Shown piece by piece: positions 8,323-17,431 of a stretch of 64,000 bases of DNA. How positions within the stretch are numbered: the first letter of the stretch is position 1; the number at the start of each line of letters is the position of its first letter. The notes beneath the pieces are model-generated. The model had not been told where the DNA came from. It ran no database searches and saw nothing but the letters and a program-made list of their open reading frames with translations. Location of the stretch: assembly GCF_002277895.1 (NCBI RefSeq), contig NZ_CP022998.1, forward strand, positions 911,501 to 975,500, given 5' to 3'. Both the position numbers and the translations under genes were made by a program. This DNA comes from Rhizobium sp. 11515TR (GTDB taxonomy: Bacteria; Pseudomonadota; Alphaproteobacteria; Rhizobiales; Rhizobiaceae).

Positions 8323-9321
8323 TTAGACGGAGGGCTTGGCGAAGCGGTCCCGCCACGCCGCTTGCCCACCTTCGACCGGCAGCGCCGTCGCTTCGTAGAC
8401 GCCGCGGGCGATCGCACGCGCCATCACGATGGCGGCGAGGTGGCAGAGCTCCATGAAACCAGGCATATCCTCCCGGAGGTGCTTGCCGGTAGAGGCGGCA
8501 AACACGGTATCGCCGTCGAGCGGCAGATGCGTCGGCAGGAGCGCTCGGGCGAAGCCGTCATGGGCTGAGATGGAGAGGCGATGCGCCTCCGCCTTGGTCA
8601 GCTGGGCGTCGGTGACGACAGCGCCGATGGTCGTAGCGGTGATGTTGGTGCCCTTCAGCCGCAGGCGAGAATCGACTACCTGCGGCATGCCAAGACCGCC
8701 GAATTCGCCGTTTTCTTCGAAGGGAGCCGCCCAGAAATGCGGGCCGTCGCCGATGGTGGCGGAGCCGAGTGCATTGACGGCGACGATGGCGGCGATCCTG
8801 TGTCCCCTGCCGCTGACGGCGCTTGCCGAGCCGAGCCCGCCCTTCACCGTTGCCGTCGTGGCGCCGGTGCCGGCGCCGACGCTTCCAAGCGCAAACGGCC
8901 CTTTATTTGCCGCCTTGAAGGCGGCATATCCCATATCGCGATAGGGGGAGTGCAATCCCCAATCCTTGTTGCCGCCGTTGATGAGATCGAAAAGGATCGC
9001 CTGCGGCACGATTGGCACCAGTGCGCTACCGACCTTCAGGCCGCGGCCGATCTCCCGCAAGCCAGCCTGCACTCCTCCCGCCGCATCGAGCCCGAAGGCC
9101 GAGCCGCCCGAAAGAACAAGGCCGTCCACCGTAGCGACAGTCATAGCCGGGTCCAGCAATGCAGTATCCCGTCCGCCTGGCGCGCCGCCGAGAACGGTGC
9201 AGGAGGCGACAGCCGGCTCATCGAAGATGATGGCGGTGACGCCGGAACCGAGCGCAAGATCGGTAGAGTGACCGACAGCGACGCCTTCGACATCGGTCAG
9301 GAGGTTAAGGAGGTCAGTCAA
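8323..9321 (-). CDS. P1 family peptidase (DmpA/L-aminopeptidase-type Ntn hydrolase)
   Basis: A 332-residue protein of the S58/P1 (DmpA) family, self-processing aminopeptidases with an Ntn-like fold. Family blocks visible are GVAVGHSTDLALGSGVTAI at the N-terminus, GGSAFGLDAAGGVQ, and the conserved TTIGAVVTDAQLTKAEAHRL region whose Thr/Ser at the precursor cleavage point becomes the nucleophile. Enzymes of this family release N-terminal D- or L-amino acids or act on beta-peptides and amides. It is the first gene of the leftward peptide cluster, and its product plausibly trims what the transporter imports. No signal peptide is seen, so it is cytoplasmic. Confidence 0.9.
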   Translation of the reverse strand: MTDLLNLLTDVEGVAVGHSTDLALGSGVTAIIFDEPAVASCTVLGGAPGGRDTALLDPAMTVATVDGLVLSGGSAFGLDAAGGVQAGLREIGRGLKVGSALVPIVPQAILFDLINGGNKDWGLHSPYRDMGYAAFKAANKGPFALGSVGAGTGATTATVKGGLGSASAVSGRGHRIAAIVAVNALGSATIGDGPHFWAAPFEENGEFGGLGMPQVVDSRLRLKGTNITATTIGAVVTDAQLTKAEAHRLSISAHDGFARALLPTHLPLDGDTVFAASTGKHLREDMPGFMELCHLAAIVMARAIARGVYEATALPVEGGQAAWRDRFAKPSV

Positions 9322-9490
9322 TGAAAAATCCTTCGCCGTTTACAACGCGAGGTCGTCATGGCGATAGGATCGTAAAGAGGAGGAAAAGACAAGATGGGTT
9401 TGGTCGAGTGTCGGCACCCTTTAAGCCTCAGTTGCAGACTCACGTATGAACGCGGGCACCGGACATAAGCCGGTGCAGCAAGCTTAGGGC

Positions 9491-9531
9491 AAGAAAAAGC
9501 CCCCACCTTGACTCTGTCAAAAGGTGGGGGC
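9491..9531 (-). terminator. Rho-independent terminator (leftward)
   Basis: On the minus strand, an 11-bp perfect stem (GCCCCCACCTT at 9499-9509 against AAGGTGGGGGC at 9521-9531) is followed by GCTTTTTCTT. It lies about 40 bases beyond the stop of the 64-residue gene at 9572 and separates it from the P1 peptidase cluster. Confidence 0.88.
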
Positions 9532-9571
9532 TGGTGATAGGATTGGGTAAGAGCTTAGGTGATCCGATCCA

Positions 9572-9766
9572 TCAAACATGGATCGGTTTTGCCTGCTGGC
9601 GGGAAAGAAGGTCGCGGATTGCCAGCTTCACTTCGTCCGCATTTCTGAAATGCTGTTCGTCCAGATCATGGACATGATATTTTACAGCGATGAACTTGAG
9701 CCGATCCTGATCGGGAACGACGATGCCGACGGGAACGCCAGCGTATTCGATGACTTGCTTCTTCAT
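9572..9766 (-). CDS. Small conserved hypothetical protein (64 aa)
   Basis: A 64-residue soluble protein starting MKKQVIEYAGVPVGIVVPDQ. The chosen ATG at 9766 has AGGGAG about 8 bases upstream; a longer reading to 9802 lacks such a site. It has an alternating beta-strand pattern (VIEYAGVPVGIVVP, LKFIAVKYHVHDL) and a basic helix ending in LLSRQQAKPIHV. A good ribosome site and a strong terminator right after it support a real, separately transcribed gene. I do not recognise the family, and its function is unknown. Confidence 0.7.
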   Translation of the reverse strand: MKKQVIEYAGVPVGIVVPDQDRLKFIAVKYHVHDLDEQHFRNADEVKLAIRDLLSRQQAKPIHV

Positions 9767-10274
9767 AAATAGACTCCCTCTGCGCACGCACGGCGCAGAC
9801 ATGGCGAATTGACTGTTTGATTCCGGGAAGGAGGACGAACGTCACATTCGACAGCACGGGCGGGAGCGCGCGCCCGAACGGTCATTGCCAAGCACGGGCC
9901 GCCCAAGGAACGAAGCAATGACTTTTCTATTCAGCATGTCACTTCCTCTATTGGCGTTGTACTTGTTAGGGCCCCAGTTGCGGAGCCCGCGGTGAGTGTA
10001 CCATTATCCACTATATTAGTAGATAATAGCAATTGCATCCTCAGAAACATATTCCGAAAGATGTCAAAATGTCGACGATCGGGAAAATAAAATTCCGAAC
10101 CCGGCGGATTGCGGGGAAGGTTGTCTTAAAACCTTCGTATTGCTACCCGTGTCGGTACGGCTCGCCGATCACCGAGCAACAGATAGGAATTGGCGCGAGA
10201 TTCGACAATGCCCCGGCGCATTAAAATTCACGCGCCGCTAAAACACCTTAATGGTTAACGGCGTGATGAGAGCG
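9767..10274. other. Intergenic stretch without a recognisable gene
   Basis: About 500 bases between two leftward genes. No reading frame has a plausible start and ribosome site. It is less GC-rich than its surroundings near 10000-10120. A short dyad (CGGGCG/CGCCCG type) lies near 9859-9875. It may hold the promoter of the 64-residue gene; I see nothing else that can be supported. Confidence 0.4.
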
Positions 10275-13202
10275 TCAAAATCCATCTTCCAGCACCTTTT
10301 CCAGGGCCTTCACGAAGAAATCGGCGCTCTCGGCTGCGAGGCATAGCGGCGGCTTGATCTTCAACACATTCAAGTGATCGCCGGTCGGCTGCATGATGAC
10401 CCCGAGATCGAGCAGGTGCTCGCAGATCGCCGCGGTTTCTTCGGTCGCCGCCGTCAGGCTTTCGCGGTCGCGCACGAATTCCACGCCGAGATAGAGCCCC
10501 GTGCCATGAATGGCGCCGATCAGCGGGAAGCGATCCATGAGAGCGATCAGCCCGGCCTTCAGCCTCTCGCCGATAACGCGGGCATTTTCCTGCAGATTCT
10601 CATCCTTGAGAATATCGAGAACGGTAAGACCGATGATGCAGCTGACCGGGCTGCCGCCGGCGGAGGAGAAGAAATAGCCTTCCTTCTCCAGCGATTCGGC
10701 GATCTCGCGGCGGGTGATGACGGCGCCGAGCGGATGGCCGTTGCCCATGCCCTTGGCGATGGTGATGATATCGGGCACGACGCCCTGGGTTTCGAAGCCC
10801 CAGAAGTGCTCGCCGAGCCGGCCGTAGCCCACCTGCACTTCGTCGGCGATGCAAAGGCCGCCGCGCTGGCGCACGGCATCATAGACCCCGGCAAGATAGC
10901 CATGCGGCAGCGCGATGCCGCCGGCATTGCCATAGACCGGCTCGGCAATGAAACCGGCAAGCCCCTCTCCTTTGTCGTCGATAGCCTGCAACTTGGCCGT
11001 GACGTCGTTAAGATAGTCGATCCCTGAATCCGGACCACGGAACGGCCCACGATAGGTATTCGGCGAGAGGACGGGGTGCACCCAATCCGGCCGTGTCGTC
11101 AGCGCCTGCGGATTGTCGGCAATCGAGGTGGAGACGGCGTCACTCGCAACCGTCCAGCCGTGATAGGCCTCTAGCAGGCAGAGCATGTTTCTCTTGGCCG
11201 TGTGCGCCCAGGCAAGGCGGATTGCCAGATCATTGGCTTCCGAGCCACTATTGACGAGGAAGACGCTGTCCAGTCCCTCAGGTGCCAGCGCTGCCAGCCG
11301 CTCGGAGAATTCGGTAACGGCGGCATAGTGGAAGCGGGAGTTGGTATTGAGGCGAGACCACTGCTGGGCGATCGCTGCCGTCAGGCGCGGATGGGCGTGG
11401 CCAAGCGTCGTGACGTTGTTGACCATATCGAGGTAGCAGCGCCCCTGCGTGTCGAACAGGAATTCGCGCCAGCCGCGCTCGATCTGTGGAGGGAACTCGT
11501 AATAGTGCTTCTGCGGCCTGGCGAAGTGGGCATTGCGCAGTGACAGCAGCGCGGAAGCGTCCGGTCGCGGGGCCTCGCAGGTCGGGTTCAAAAGAGCGGC
11601 TGGCGAGGGGGAGACGGCCGACCACCCCTCTGCCTGATCCGCCGTCGCAAAAAGCGGCGGCACAAGGCCAGGCACGCGGCAAAGCTGAATGCGCAATCCT
11701 CCGATTGCCGAGCCCTCGCTGCCGATCGTCCCTATTGTCGCGCCTTGCTCGATGGCCGCTCCGTCTTCGAGAGCACTTTCGATACCGTCGAGATGCAGGC
11801 TGACTTCTTCACCGACCAGCACGAAATGCTGGCCCTGCCGTTGCAGAAGGCCAGGGAAGGGAGCCGCAACCGTCGCGCCAGCCGGCAGGCAGATATCGCA
11901 ATGCAGGGCGAAATTCTGCGGCGGCGCCATATTGAGCGGAGCGGCAAGGGAGAGGCGGAATTCGCCGTAGCGGGTCGCCGCAGCCCCGGAGGCGATTGCT
12001 GTCTGGGCAAGAAGCCGCCAGTCCATATCCGGTTTCTGCCAGTTGCCGTCCGTGAAGTCAGGCCCGGTGGCGGAAAGATCGATGGCGGCAATCTGCGAGG
12101 AGTCGATGTCAGGCAGCAACGGCGACCAGCCATCGGTCACGACCGGGGCGACATCAAAACCGATCGTTCGCAGGATCGCCGCTTCCATCACGTCCGGCTG
12201 CGCCTCGGTTGCGACATCGAAGATTTCGCGCTCGAAATCGAGATTGCCGCGCACATAGTCGTTGTCGGGGTCGATAGCGAGCTGCTGCTCGGTGCTGGCG
12301 GTGAGGATGGCGGCCCGCGCGACGATCAGCGGCCATAGGGCTTTGGCTTCGACTTCCTCCAGCGGATAGATCGCGTGATAGGCCCTGATCGCCGGAAGGA
12401 TATGGAAGGGGTTGCCGCCTGCATGATGTAGCAGCGACGCACAGGTGACAGCAAGATCGCCCACCAGCCAGCCCTGGATGATGTCGCCGAAGTCGATGAC
12501 GCCATCGGGCACGAGCTGTCCGCGCGCATCGGGATGGCTGACGACATTGTCGTCGGTGACATCGTGATGCACCGGCTGAACACGCAATTGGCTCGCGAGC
12601 GGCTGGATACGCTTGACGGCGGCAACCATCGCCTTGGCGATGCGGTCGCGCGCCTCGTGATCGGTTATGGCCGACAGCAGCTGCACGGCAACCGGTCCTG
12701 CTCGTCGAAGGTCCCATTGCAGGCTGCGGTGTAGGCCGGGATGATCGAAATCGGCAAGATCGCGTGCAAGCCTAGCCGAAAGCGCGCCGAGCCCGGCAAC
12801 GGAAACCTGCGGCAGGTAGTTGCGCCGCGTCAGCGTCTGGCCGGGGAGAAAGCGGAGCAGCCGGATGAGGTAATCCTGCTCGCGGAGAGTAATGGCGAGG
12901 ATGTCGCGGCCATTCAGTGAGGGTATGACCTCGGGCACGCGCGGCGCATCCGGCTTGGCGTGAAGGTGGCGGATCGCGGCATTCTGCGCCTCGAGCTCGA
13001 CCGGCTCGTATTCGGCCCGGCAGATCTTCAGCACATAGGCGTTCTCGCCGGCATCGATGCGATAGTTGCGGTCCTGCTGACTGCCGAGTTCGGTCAGTGT
13101 TCCGCTCAGACCGTAATGCGTCTGCAGGATCTCGGCCGCCTCATCCGGTGTCACGTCCGGTCTCGGCAGTTGCATACGGTTCACGAGCGTGGCGTCGGCC
13201 AT
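10275..13202 (-). CDS. Three-domain fusion: APH-type kinase, M23-like domain, class III aminotransferase/phospho-lyase
   Basis: A 975-residue protein. Residues 1-340 are an aminoglycoside phosphotransferase-fold kinase: catalytic Asp in PVHHDVTDDNVV near 211 and metal Asp in VIDFGDI near 236. Residues about 410-520 look like an M23/LytM beta-domain, but the zinc ligands are degraded: the HxxxD block reads LHCDICLPAG and the final HxH block reads LRIQL. Residues about 565-975 are a class III PLP enzyme with ADEVQVGYGRLG and the PLP lysine in IAKGMGNGHP near 814. In animals a hydroxylysine kinase and a 5-phosphohydroxylysine phospho-lyase of these two families act in sequence. The fusion suggests the same logic: phosphorylate an amino alcohol, then eliminate phosphate and ammonia. 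Start is ATG with a GGGGGG site upstream. The bacterial substrate is not established. Confidence 0.88.
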   Translation of the reverse strand: MADATLVNRMQLPRPDVTPDEAAEILQTHYGLSGTLTELGSQQDRNYRIDAGENAYVLKICRAEYEPVELEAQNAAIRHLHAKPDAPRVPEVIPSLNGRDILAITLREQDYLIRLLRFLPGQTLTRRNYLPQVSVAGLGALSARLARDLADFDHPGLHRSLQWDLRRAGPVAVQLLSAITDHEARDRIAKAMVAAVKRIQPLASQLRVQPVHHDVTDDNVVSHPDARGQLVPDGVIDFGDIIQGWLVGDLAVTCASLLHHAGGNPFHILPAIRAYHAIYPLEEVEAKALWPLIVARAAILTASTEQQLAIDPDNDYVRGNLDFEREIFDVATEAQPDVMEAAILRTIGFDVAPVVTDGWSPLLPDIDSSQIAAIDLSATGPDFTDGNWQKPDMDWRLLAQTAIASGAAATRYGEFRLSLAAPLNMAPPQNFALHCDICLPAGATVAAPFPGLLQRQGQHFVLVGEEVSLHLDGIESALEDGAAIEQGATIGTIGSEGSAIGGLRIQLCRVPGLVPPLFATADQAEGWSAVSPSPAALLNPTCEAPRPDASALLSLRNAHFARPQKHYYEFPPQIERGWREFLFDTQGRCYLDMVNNVTTLGHAHPRLTAAIAQQWSRLNTNSRFHYAAVTEFSERLAALAPEGLDSVFLVNSGSEANDLAIRLAWAHTAKRNMLCLLEAYHGWTVASDAVSTSIADNPQALTTRPDWVHPVLSPNTYRGPFRGPDSGIDYLNDVTAKLQAIDDKGEGLAGFIAEPVYGNAGGIALPHGYLAGVYDAVRQRGGLCIADEVQVGYGRLGEHFWGFETQGVVPDIITIAKGMGNGHPLGAVITRREIAESLEKEGYFFSSAGGSPVSCIIGLTVLDILKDENLQENARVIGERLKAGLIALMDRFPLIGAIHGTGLYLGVEFVRDRESLTAATEETAAICEHLLDLGVIMQPTGDHLNVLKIKPPLCLAAESADFFVKALEKVLEDGF

Positions 13203-13337
13203 GGCATCCCCCCGGATGGTTCATTCGCATCGACACTAAACCATTCCATATTAAAGAAAATTACCCAAAACAGATAGGGTAGTCGAGCGGCGAGGAGGAA
13301 GATAGGCCGCAGAATGCAGCCGGCTAGGCATAACAGC

Positions 13338-13889
13338 CTATTCGACCTCGATGGAATAGCTGCAACCGGCTAGCGTCTTGCCCGGATGAGTATCGACAGT
13401 GGAGACGTTCAGCGAGATGCGCGTTTCCAGTACGGTGTCCGAATTTTCCTGCTGGTCCTTGCGCGACAGGATGATCTTCTCGCCGAGAAACTTGTTCGGC
13501 TGGTCGACGGAAGCTGTGACGCCAAACTGCTTGGCGAGCGGGTGTGGGTCTGGCTCGTCAAGCACGGCAAGCGGCCCGGTGGAGGCGAAGGCGATTCTGT
13601 GCGTCTGCCGCCCGAAGACGGTCACAGGCGACGAAAGCTGGAATTCGCGCAGAAAGGGATTGTCCGACGGCAGCTCGCTGATGCCGAACTGTTTCATGAC
13701 CGTGGTGCGTTCCGGCCCGGTCAGCCATAGAGCGAAATTGTTGTAGCTCGGCACGTCATAGGTCGTGCATTCGATCAGCTTGGCAAGATCGATCTTGGAA
13801 GGATCCTGTTCTGCCGTTTGGGCATGGGATGCCGGCGCAAATAGCAGGAGCGCCGCCAGCAGCAGCGCGTCGTTGCGGTAGAATGACAT
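13338..13889 (-). CDS. Secreted hypothetical protein (183 aa)
   Basis: The N-terminus has a Sec signal peptide: short positive start, then LLLAALLLFAPASHAQ with a likely cut after the AQ region near residue 24. The mature part of about 160 residues contains two cysteines, in LIECTTYDV and near the C-terminus in LAGCSYSIEVE, which could form a disulphide in the periplasm. I recognise no catalytic motif. The gene stands alone between purU (99 bases upstream of its start) and the fusion gene (135 bases downstream of its stop), all leftward. Function unknown. Confidence 0.72.
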   Translation of the reverse strand: MSFYRNDALLLAALLLFAPASHAQTAEQDPSKIDLAKLIECTTYDVPSYNNFALWLTGPERTTVMKQFGISELPSDNPFLREFQLSSPVTVFGRQTHRIAFASTGPLAVLDEPDPHPLAKQFGVTASVDQPNKFLGEKIILSRKDQQENSDTVLETRISLNVSTVDTHPGKTLAGCSYSIEVE

Positions 13890-13988
13890 GTCCTCTCCTC
13901 GATCTCCGAGCGATTCGATACCGGTGATATCAAATCGCGTGTTGGAGCGAAAAGGGAAAGAAGCCAGCCGAAATCGTGCGCCTGCGCC

Positions 13989-14873
13989 TCACCCCATGCG
14001 TTCGGAGGCATAGGAGCCCGGGCTTGCTGGGAAGACGACGGTGCGGTTGCCGTTCAAGAAGGTGCGATAGTGGATATGCGCATGGATGGCGCGCGCCAGT
14101 ACCTGGCTCTCCACATCGCGGCCGATCGAGACATAGTCCTCGGCCGACTGCGCATGGGTGATGCGCGCCGTGTCCTGCTCGATGATCGGGCCCTCGTCGA
14201 GATCGGCCGTCACATAATGCGCCGTCGCCCCGATCAGCTTCACGCCGCGCTCATAGGCCTGCTTATAAGGGTTTGCCCCCTTGAAGGACGGCAGGAAGGA
14301 ATGGTGGATGTTGATGATGCGGCCCGACATTTTTCGGCAGAGCGCATCCGACAGAACCTGCATATAGCGGGCGAGCACCACCAGCTCGGTGCCGGTCTGC
14401 TCGACCAGTTCCAGGAGCTGGGCTTCGGCCTGCGGCTTGTTGTCCTTCGTTACCTTGATGTGGTGGAAGGGGATATCGTGATTGACCACCACTTTCTGGT
14501 AGTCGAAATGGTTGGAGACGACGCCGACGATGTCGATCGGCAATGCGCCGATCTTCCAGCGGTAGAGCAGGTCGTTCAAGCAATGACCGAAGCGCGAGAC
14601 CATGAGCAGCACCTTCATGCGCTTCTTGGCATCGTGGATCTCCGCATCCATGGCGAACTTCTCGGCGATCGGCTTGAAACCTTCGACGAGCGCTGCCTGG
14701 CCCACCCCTTCCTCGGAGATGAAGGAGACGCGCATGAAGAATTTGCCGGTATCGAGATCGTCGAACTGGCTGGAATCGACAATGTTGCAGCCCTGTCCGG
14801 CCAGATAGTTCGAGATCGCCGCAACAATCCCACGCGTCGATTGGCACGTCACTGTCAATACATAGCTCGTCAT
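13989..14873 (-). CDS. purU: Formyltetrahydrofolate deformylase
   Basis: A 294-residue enzyme that hydrolyses 10-formyl-THF to THF and formate, balancing one-carbon units and supplying formate for purine synthesis. An N-terminal ACT domain (residues 1-85, YVLTVTCQSTRGIVAAISNYLAGQGCNI) is followed by a formyl-transferase catalytic domain (about 90-285). The Asn-His-Asp triad is in NIHHSFLPSFKG and the HYVTADLDEGPII block. Length and order match PurU; a GART-type PurN would lack the ACT domain. The cysteine in CNI and the ACT module are regulatory in the family, where methionine and glycine act in E. coli. Confidence 0.95.
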   Translation of the reverse strand: MTSYVLTVTCQSTRGIVAAISNYLAGQGCNIVDSSQFDDLDTGKFFMRVSFISEEGVGQAALVEGFKPIAEKFAMDAEIHDAKKRMKVLLMVSRFGHCLNDLLYRWKIGALPIDIVGVVSNHFDYQKVVVNHDIPFHHIKVTKDNKPQAEAQLLELVEQTGTELVVLARYMQVLSDALCRKMSGRIINIHHSFLPSFKGANPYKQAYERGVKLIGATAHYVTADLDEGPIIEQDTARITHAQSAEDYVSIGRDVESQVLARAIHAHIHYRTFLNGNRTVVFPASPGSYASERMG

Positions 14874-15027
14874 GTCTTTATCTCTTCTATCCCGAGGATG
14901 TCCGCCTGCTTAGATGAAATCGGAGGTCTGGGAAATACCTCCCCCCAGCCATGTTTCGACGGATATTTAGGCAGGATGGCGGGCAAAAAGCCGTTCCCGT
15001 TGCGTCTTCGAACGGCGTATCCCCGCC

Positions 15028-16263
15028 TCAGCCCCCGGTTGCCAGCGAAAGCTTTTGCGGCGGTTTCGCCAGGGTTCCCTCGTTGAATTTCAGGAATCCT
15101 ACAAGAAGCCAGACCAATCCGGCGGTCTTCATGGAGAAGATGGCCGTGGAGCCGATCATCAGATTGAGGAACAGGAAGAGGGAAAGCGCATGGCCGAGGC
15201 GTCGCTGATTGACCGTTTCGCCGCCCGGATAGAGCGAGGCGTAGAGCCAGAACAGGATCAAGCCGAAGATGGTGGCGCCGTAGATGATGTACACGTATCC
15301 GCTGTCGAAGAAGATGCCGACCTGATCGAGCTGCAGGCCGATGGTGCTCTGCAGGTCCATGCCGAGGAAGGCTTTGACCGTGCCATTGATGCGCCCGACG
15401 AAATTATCGCCCGTCACGCTCGGCTCGAGCGCGTGAATGACGAAGCCGACAACGATGATCCCGGGCATGGTCAGCAGGTCGAGCGTCTTCGGGAGCCAGG
15501 GATAGATGAAATAGCCGGCCACGCAGATGAGGCTGAAGATCAGCATTGTGCGTGTGTCGTTCGTCAACAGGATCAGCACGACCGTCGAGAAGAACAACAG
15601 CCGTTCCAGCAATCCCAGGCGATTGGAGAAGCTGATCAGATACAGCACCATAACGCCGCAGAAATTGGCGAGCGAGACCTGCTCCAGGAAGATGGAGGAC
15701 GACCGGTGGTCGATCAGGCCGAAGGAGAACCGGCCCTCGAAGCCGAGCGCGCCGCGAAACAGGCCGATATCGCTATAGGTCGCCGGCGGCACGCCGCGCG
15801 TATTCTGAAAATATTCGGCCGGATGAAATAGCGCGACATATTGCTTGACCGACACGATTTCCAGGACAAGCACGGCAAGCACGATGAAGCATGAAATCTT
15901 GAAGGCAAGCTTGACGGTGCGCTCGTTAGCAAGCCGCCCCATGATGGAAAAAGCGAAGATGATCATCACGTTGCGGAGATGATCGATGTAGGCCTGCTTG
16001 TTGATGGCGATGACGAAAACCGTCAGCACGATGGTCAGCAGCAGATAAAGGAGCGGTGCTATGTCCTCTTCATATATGCCCTTCGTCAGCAGGTAGGTGA
16101 AGGCGGCGACCTGTAACAGCACTTCGGACAGCACGACGGAGCTCGGCGTCAGCGGCATGACATTGTGATTGATGAAGGCAAGGATGCAGTTGTAGCAGAC
16201 CGCAAGCAGCGAAATCGTAAGAATGACGAAATTGATCGGCTGCTTTTCGCCTGAACGTTGCAT
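15028..16263 (-). CDS. Wzy/ExoQ-like polysaccharide polymerase (O-antigen ligase family membrane protein)
   Basis: A 411-residue integral membrane protein with about ten to twelve hydrophobic helices (for example FVILTISLLAVCYNCILAFI and LLYLLLTIVLTVFVIAIN) and one large periplasmic loop around residues 150-205 (PAEYFQNTRGVPPATYSDIG). This topology is typical of Wzy polymerases and O-antigen ligases, which join lipid-linked repeat units in the periplasm. Primary sequence is poorly conserved in these families, so the assignment rests on topology, size and neighbours: a Wzz/GumC-like co-polymerase and a GH5 hydrolase lie within 3.5 kb. The RTMLIF segment after a helix (LLTNDTRTMLIFSL) resembles the Arg-rich Wzy_C motif. 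Confidence 0.78.
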   Translation of the reverse strand: MQRSGEKQPINFVILTISLLAVCYNCILAFINHNVMPLTPSSVVLSEVLLQVAAFTYLLTKGIYEEDIAPLLYLLLTIVLTVFVIAINKQAYIDHLRNVMIIFAFSIMGRLANERTVKLAFKISCFIVLAVLVLEIVSVKQYVALFHPAEYFQNTRGVPPATYSDIGLFRGALGFEGRFSFGLIDHRSSSIFLEQVSLANFCGVMVLYLISFSNRLGLLERLLFFSTVVLILLTNDTRTMLIFSLICVAGYFIYPWLPKTLDLLTMPGIIVVGFVIHALEPSVTGDNFVGRINGTVKAFLGMDLQSTIGLQLDQVGIFFDSGYVYIIYGATIFGLILFWLYASLYPGGETVNQRRLGHALSLFLFLNLMIGSTAIFSMKTAGLVWLLVGFLKFNEGTLAKPPQKLSLATGG

Positions 16264-16351
16264 GAGATATCCGAGGTCGTGGCGTCTTCACTGGCCGCGG
16301 CAACATATCAGCCCGATGATTCGCGACAAAGAGCCGCCCCTCCGTTAGCGG

Positions 16352-17431
16352 TCATTTCGCAGGCTTGACCAGCGCACAGGAGGCCGCCAGTGACACTTTT
16401 CGATTAAGCCCCTCAGTAAGAACCTTCATCTGCGGCTTGTCGCGGCCGTTGTGCGGCTGGACGTTGAGCGGCTCCTCCGGCGGCCACCAGTCGCCGGCGG
16501 CCCAATAGGTCCAGCCGAGCCACACGTCGCTGTTGGCGTTCATGATGTCGAGAACCTGCTTGAGACCGTCGAGGCAACCATCATTGGCGGCGACACCGAA
16601 TTCACCGAGGAATCCGCGCTTTCCGTTCTTGCGCAGCCAGTCGGTGACGTCGTTCATGCCCTTCACGGCTTTGTCGGTGCCATCGCAGACCGGGTGCGTG
16701 CCCGAGCTGTCCGAATCCAGATATTGGTGAAACTCAAAGGCGTAGAAATCGAGCGGATCCTTGACGCCGAGCATGACCGTGCCATTGGCGCCGCCGCCCA
16801 GAACGTCGGCCGACCAGCTATGCGCGCCCGTCCAGTTCGTGCCGGGCACGAGAATGAGATTACGGGCGCCGATGGTTCGGATGCTGCGGATGGCGGTGTT
16901 GGCAAGTTCGAGCCAATCGGGAGCCTTGATATCGTGGGGCTCGTTCATCAGTCCGAAGGCGACACCCTTTCGATTGGAGAACTCCACCGCAAGGCGCGCC
17001 CAGAAATCGCCGAAAGCAAGATCGGTCGCGGGAGCCTGCTTGAGCTGCGTCTTGTCGTAATAGGCGTAGTTGTGGGGATCGAGAACGACTGTCATTCCAT
17101 GCTTCTGGATAAGATCGACAGCATCCTTCAGCCGCTGCAGTTCGTCGCCATTGAGGGGCGCTCCGAGCACGGGCTGCAGCCGTTCCCATCTGAAGGGAAG
17201 GCGGACCGTATTCATGCCCTTTTCCGCGAAATAGCGCACGGTCTGTTCGGACGGATATGTGTAATTCACATTCGCGACCCCGCCGCGCTCGCCATATTCC
17301 GCGCCGGACAGATTGACGCCGCGATAGCATAGTTGCTGCGCCGCGAGGGGGCTCTCCGCCTGCGCCGTGAAAGCGATCATGACCGTGGCGGCCAGCAGGC
17401 GTCGCAGAATTTTCGTCATCGATGCGGTCAT
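16352..17431 (-). CDS. Secreted glycoside hydrolase family 5 (endoglucanase-like)
   Basis: An approximately 359-residue secreted (beta/alpha)8 enzyme. The acid/base Glu is in AFGLMNEPHDI and the nucleophile Glu in GFLGEFGVAAN, the two invariant GH5 residues. The TVVLDPHNYAYY strand with His-Asn is also present. The signal peptide at the start contains LLAATVMIAFTAQA. The chosen start is ATG at 17431; a longer frame to 17563 is rich in His and Pro and lacks signal-like character. GH5 enzymes cut beta-1,4 glucans or mannans. Placed between a Wzy-like and a Wzz-like gene, it could trim or release the local exopolysaccharide. Similar hydrolases accompany bacterial cellulose and EPS operons. Confidence 0.9.
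   Translation of the reverse strand: MTASMTKILRRLLAATVMIAFTAQAESPLAAQQLCYRGVNLSGAEYGERGGVANVNYTYPSEQTVRYFAEKGMNTVRLPFRWERLQPVLGAPLNGDELQRLKDAVDLIQKHGMTVVLDPHNYAYYDKTQLKQAPATDLAFGDFWARLAVEFSNRKGVAFGLMNEPHDIKAPDWLELANTAIRSIRTIGARNLILVPGTNWTGAHSWSADVLGGGANGTVMLGVKDPLDFYAFEFHQYLDSDSSGTHPVCDGTDKAVKGMNDVTDWLRKNGKRGFLGEFGVAANDGCLDGLKQVLDIMNANSDVWLGWTYWAAGDWWPPEEPLNVQPHNGRDKPQMKVLTEGLNRKVSLAASCALVKPAK

Noticed and set aside
10033..10224. A 63-codon frame in the gap upstream of the fusion gene
   Set aside because: Basic, low-similarity translation with no ribosome site, in an AT-leaning non-coding gap.
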